Shown: positions 61,231 through 64,000 of the stretch, in pieces
Numbering within the stretch: position 1 is the stretch's first letter
How the letters are laid out: every line of letters begins with the position of its first letter
Assembly: GCA_965153355.1 (NCBI GenBank)
Contig: OZ231127.1
Span: 37,758,001 to 37,822,000 of the forward strand
Origin: Flaccisagitta enflata
Lineage: Eukaryota > Chaetognatha > Sagittoidea > Aphragmophora
Direction of reading: 5' to 3'
Length of the DNA stretch: 64,000 nt
Notes under the pieces: model-generated
Told to the model about the DNA's origin: nothing
Databases searched by the model: none
Seen by the model: only the letters and a program-made list of their open reading frames with translations
Position numbers and translations under genes: made by a program

Positions 61231-61820
61231 TTTGGGCAGCGGCCCCAAAGGGGTCGATGACCTATGCTTTCAACCATATGGGGAATTTCTCCTTCTCCTT
61301 CTTCTTCTTCTTCTTCTTCTTCCTCTCTTTTGTACCCCCCTCACCCTCAAATCCCAGTCTCGAGGCAAAAATCCTAGCTTCAATGCCCAAATCCTAGCCT
61401 GAGCTGGAGGCCCATATTCCAGCCTTGAGGCAAAAATCTCAGCCTTGAGGTCCAAATCTCAGCCTTGAGGTCCAAATCTCAGCTAAGAGGCCTAGGTCCC
61501 AGCCTCGAAGCCCACTTTTCAGCCTCCAGGCTGGGATTTGGGCCATGAGGCTAGGATTTGGGCCTCGAGGCTGGGATTTGGGCCTCGAGACTGGGATTTG
61601 GGTCTCAAGACTGGGATTTGGGCCTCGAGACTAGGATTTGAGGGGGGGTGGGGACAGAGGAGGAGAAGAAGAAGGAGAAGGAGAAGAAAATTCCCCATAT
61701 GTTGAAAGCATAGGTCATCGACCCCTTCGGGGCCGCTGCCCTGCTTCCCCTTCAACTTCATGCCCAAACTACTTAGGCAGGGCACGGGTACCGCTGACCG
61801 TCTAACGCTTTTGCGACTGA
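61231..61820. mobile_element. FB element, left-truncated, right end intact
   Basis: The left arm GGCAGCGGCCCCAAAGGGG, TCGATGACCTATGCTTTCAA, CATATGGGGAATTTCTCC is inverted at 61678-61743 (GAAAGCATAGGTCATCGACC, CCTTCGGGGCCGCTGCCCTG). The array is AAATCTCAGCCTTGAGGYCC-type, switching near 61520 to CTGGGATTTGGGCCTCGAGG, so the array itself is inverted. It ends GGTACCGCTGACCGTCTAAC, GCTTTTGCGACT. The left terminus is lost. Confidence 0.78.
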
Positions 61821-62310
61821 TAAGTTTGAAATGGCTAATCCGGTTTTGCATGTTCACTGTTTTGAGGACGGCTTTTACAATCTTGATGCGATTATCTTTA
61901 AATGGTGTCATTATAACATACAAACATTACAGGCCATTCACTCACATGTTTCTCCTTTACATTTCAGAACACGCTATTCACAACTTCATTTTCGCAAGAC
62001 AACAAAACGAAATTAAATTTTGAAGGTGAATATAACAGCATTCTTGTAATGATTACAATTCGTGATTTGGGCACATGAATGAAATGAAACAAGGCTTTCC
62101 GATATTTTTCTCAACAGAGCTTAACTGCGATTTTCCCGCATTAGACGTACGGTTTCATCCTAAAATATCATGTCCTAAGAAGCAATACTTTCTTCTTCAC
62201 AACAAAACCAATTTTAAGGTAATAATCTGTAAAAAAAGAAATAATGCGGGGTTACATATTTACAATATCGTCACGGAAAGTTAGTCAGGGACGAATACCC
62301 CCCTCACACA
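61821..62310. other. Unassigned sequence
   Basis: Two overlapping short frames, no domain. Confidence 0.3.
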
Positions 62311-62330
62311 CGCTCACACACGCACGCACG

Positions 62331-62410
<80 letters not shown>

Positions 62411-62455
62411 AACACAAACACAAACACACGCACATACACATACACAAACACAACG
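62311..62455. repeat. (CA)n microsatellite with CGCA and AAACAC edges
   Basis: About 40 pure CA units inside a longer impure tract. Confidence 0.95.
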
Positions 62456-62759
62456 CCGCGCCCGTTTTGTTGTTACACAGATCGTTTACGATCACAACCA
62501 CTTTTACAGAGGCGAGCCAATAAAAAAAAATCTTAGAAACCCTCTTCGTGAAATTTCGATTACTGAGGAGCTAAAGTCAATTTCCACGGTAACAACGACT
62601 TGATTTGGTTTTTTCGGTTAAGCGGATGGATATAAAACCGAGAGCACAGGGAATTTCTCACCACCCCTTACTCCCCCCTTCCAGTTGTAATCCTGTATTC
62701 ATTCACGTCACCACCTGCAGTTTTCTAGTCGCCACAGCACCACTGTCATCACACCGAAA

Positions 62760-63175
62760 TGCCACCTAAAAACTACCTTGTTGTATCAGTGCCACCGCCA
62801 ATTCACCGGCGCCACCGTCATAACCCCAGCGCCACCCCCCCCCACCAGAATCACTGTCACCGCTGACCATATCAGCGTCTTTGTCACCCACTGTCATACT
62901 ATCTATGCCAATGTCGCCACTGTAGCCATATCAGCGCAACCGTCATCACTGTCATATCAGCGCCAAAGTCATAATCACGATCAGTGCCAAAATAACCACG
63001 CCGGCTCCACGCCATATCCACGCCATAGTCTCCACTATCACCATAACACCGTAACCGTCACCATGTCAGCTCTACCTGGGCCACTGTCACCACAGTCATC
63101 ATGACAGCGCAACTGCCACCATCTCAGCTCCACCTAGGCCACTGTCACCACTGTCGCCATATCGGCGCCACCTAC
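62760..63175. repeat. Degenerate CGCCACYGTCATCAC minisatellite
   Basis: ATATCAGCGCCACCGTCAT and GGCCACTGTCACCACTGTC phrases recur about 15 times with irregular spacing. Confidence 0.7.
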
Positions 63176-63394
63176 GGGGCGTAGTTCTTGCCTCCCGAGC
63201 GAGACAATATTAGTCCCCGACTCGAGAAGGGGAACCTTAATTTAAATCGAAATCGCTGCTTAAGCACTATAGGACGAAGTTTATGTCAATTGACGCGCTG
63301 AAAACACATTTTCAAATGGGCATTTTTTCATTTCTTTTATGTTGAATCTTTCTTATAATATTGTTTCATATCACCTATTATGTGTGCCAAAGCA

Positions 63395-63468
63395 CAACTA
63401 TGCAAGTGTGCAAGTATGCAAGTGTGCAAGTATGCAAGTGTGCAACTATGCAAGTGTGCAAGTATACA
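63395..63468. repeat. (AGTRTGCA)n tandem repeat
   Basis: Alternating AGTATGCA and AGTGTGCA, about nine 8-bp units. Confidence 0.9.
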
Positions 63469-63696
63469 AATTCAATTTTTAACAGCACTTCCTGTTTCTG
63501 TCGATAATTCAGATTATATCCCCCAGTGAGACAAATGTAGTTTGTTTTGATGTTATTGTTGTAATTTCGTTGTTGTTGATGTTGTTGTTATTGTTAACAC
63601 CCTCGGAAACTGGATAGAGAAAGGGCGACTTGTTGGAATCGAACTCCATTATTTTCTGTTGATGTTTTCGTTAAAACCACAAAAACCTACTTTAAG

Positions 63697-63975
63697 ATGG
63701 CGCAGGGAAAGGAAAATTCCTTCCGCCGCCACCTCCTCCTCCTCCTCCTCCTCCTCCTCCTCTTCAACCTCCATGCTTACCTCTCACTTCCTCACAGACA
63801 CAGTGGTACTTATCAAGCAACGACAAAGCAAATTGTTAGCCTTTCCTGCGACCACCTCAAAACCACCCAAATCAGCTATCCTCATTCTCTTCCACCTCAA
63901 ACTACTGCTCATTCTCAATCTCAACCCTATTCTCGTTCTTCCCTTTCTTCCTTCACTCTTCATAGGTCATATTAA
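63697..63975 (+). CDS. Small open frame with Leu-rich N-terminus, doubtful
   Basis: 92 codons from an ATG in a good context (AAGATGGCG). The product starts MAQGKENSFRRH, followed by ten Leu encoded by a CTC microsatellite, which mimics a signal peptide, then a Ser/Thr/His-rich tail. It is probably a chance frame: the hydrophobic run is the repeat itself. It would only be credible with transcript support. Confidence 0.15.
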   Translation: MAQGKENSFRRHLLLLLLLLLLFNLHAYLSLPHRHSGTYQATTKQIVSLSCDHLKTTQISYPHSLPPQTTAHSQSQPYSRSSLSSFTLHRSY

Positions 63976-64000
63976 CCCCTTTAATAACCTCGCTCTCTCT

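Noticed and set aside
60801-61397. 198-residue hydrophobic frame
   Set aside because: It crosses a TIR element, a TTTG/TTTC microsatellite and an FB element; the Phe-rich core is the microsatellite.

Overview
This is eukaryotic, almost certainly invertebrate metazoan, nuclear DNA. No intact conserved host gene is visible. The window is a mosaic of short non-autonomous transposable elements, long dinucleotide microsatellites and minisatellites, and AT-rich filler. Three things place it: a BEL/Pao-type integrase (an animal retrotransposon group), a Tc1-like transposase relic, and degenerate CCCTAA-type telomere-like arrays, which fit a non-arthropod animal better than the TTAGG arthropod type. 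The abundant short elements carry ACGG-type tetranucleotide arrays and a 3' hairpin. That recalls the HINE/pearl-like elements I know from bivalve molluscs, so a mollusc is my best guess, held weakly.

The dominant theme is a set of about 30 copies or fragments of 120-220 bp elements. Each has a 5' end like ACAAGGCCGGATACACGGC, a 10-nt subterminal motif about 20-30 nt in, a variable array of GGAC/GACC tetranucleotides, and a 3' hairpin of 7-8 bp stem followed by AAAA. In every good copy the 10-nt 5' motif is the reverse complement of the loop plus 3' arm of the terminal hairpin. This relation is kept in at least five subfamilies whose hairpin sequences differ. I call them HP-A (AGTCGCGGAC), HP-B (AGTTGCGGAC), HP-C (AGTCGCGTGC), HP-D (GATGCGTCAT) and HP-F (AGGTGCGACA). 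A second theme is a family of fold-back elements (FB) with terminal inverted repeats (AAGCGTTAGATGGTCAGCGG or TAGTCATCCAAGGAT), inner inverted arms (GGCAGCGGCCCCAAAGGGCC) and a central array of 20-21 bp units. A third is long palindromic AT-rich elements with TA at both ends (497-1264, 8551-9154, 15568-16261, 30176-30936, 60137-60896).

Layout: 1-5.7 kb palindromic MITE, HP elements and a dispersed repeat; 5.7-7.3 kb a near-perfect tandem duplication between GA arrays; 7.7-18.2 kb long CA/GA/GT microsatellites with HP elements and MITEs; 18.8-21.6 kb FB elements and a nested HP-B in HP-A; 22-32 kb scattered HP elements, a 70-bp minisatellite and MITEs; 33.3-37.5 kb the only substantial coding region, on the minus strand: a 5'-truncated BEL/Pao integrase followed by an uncharacterised low-complexity long ORF in two frames that carries five copies of a small hairpin motif; 38-49 kb HP, FB and microsatellites; 49.9-52.9 kb Tc1 relic, palindromes, a tRNA-like sequence and telomere-like DNA; 54-57 kb a pile-up of minisatellite, MITE, FB and two adjacent HP-D elements; 57-64 kb MITEs, FB and simple repeats.
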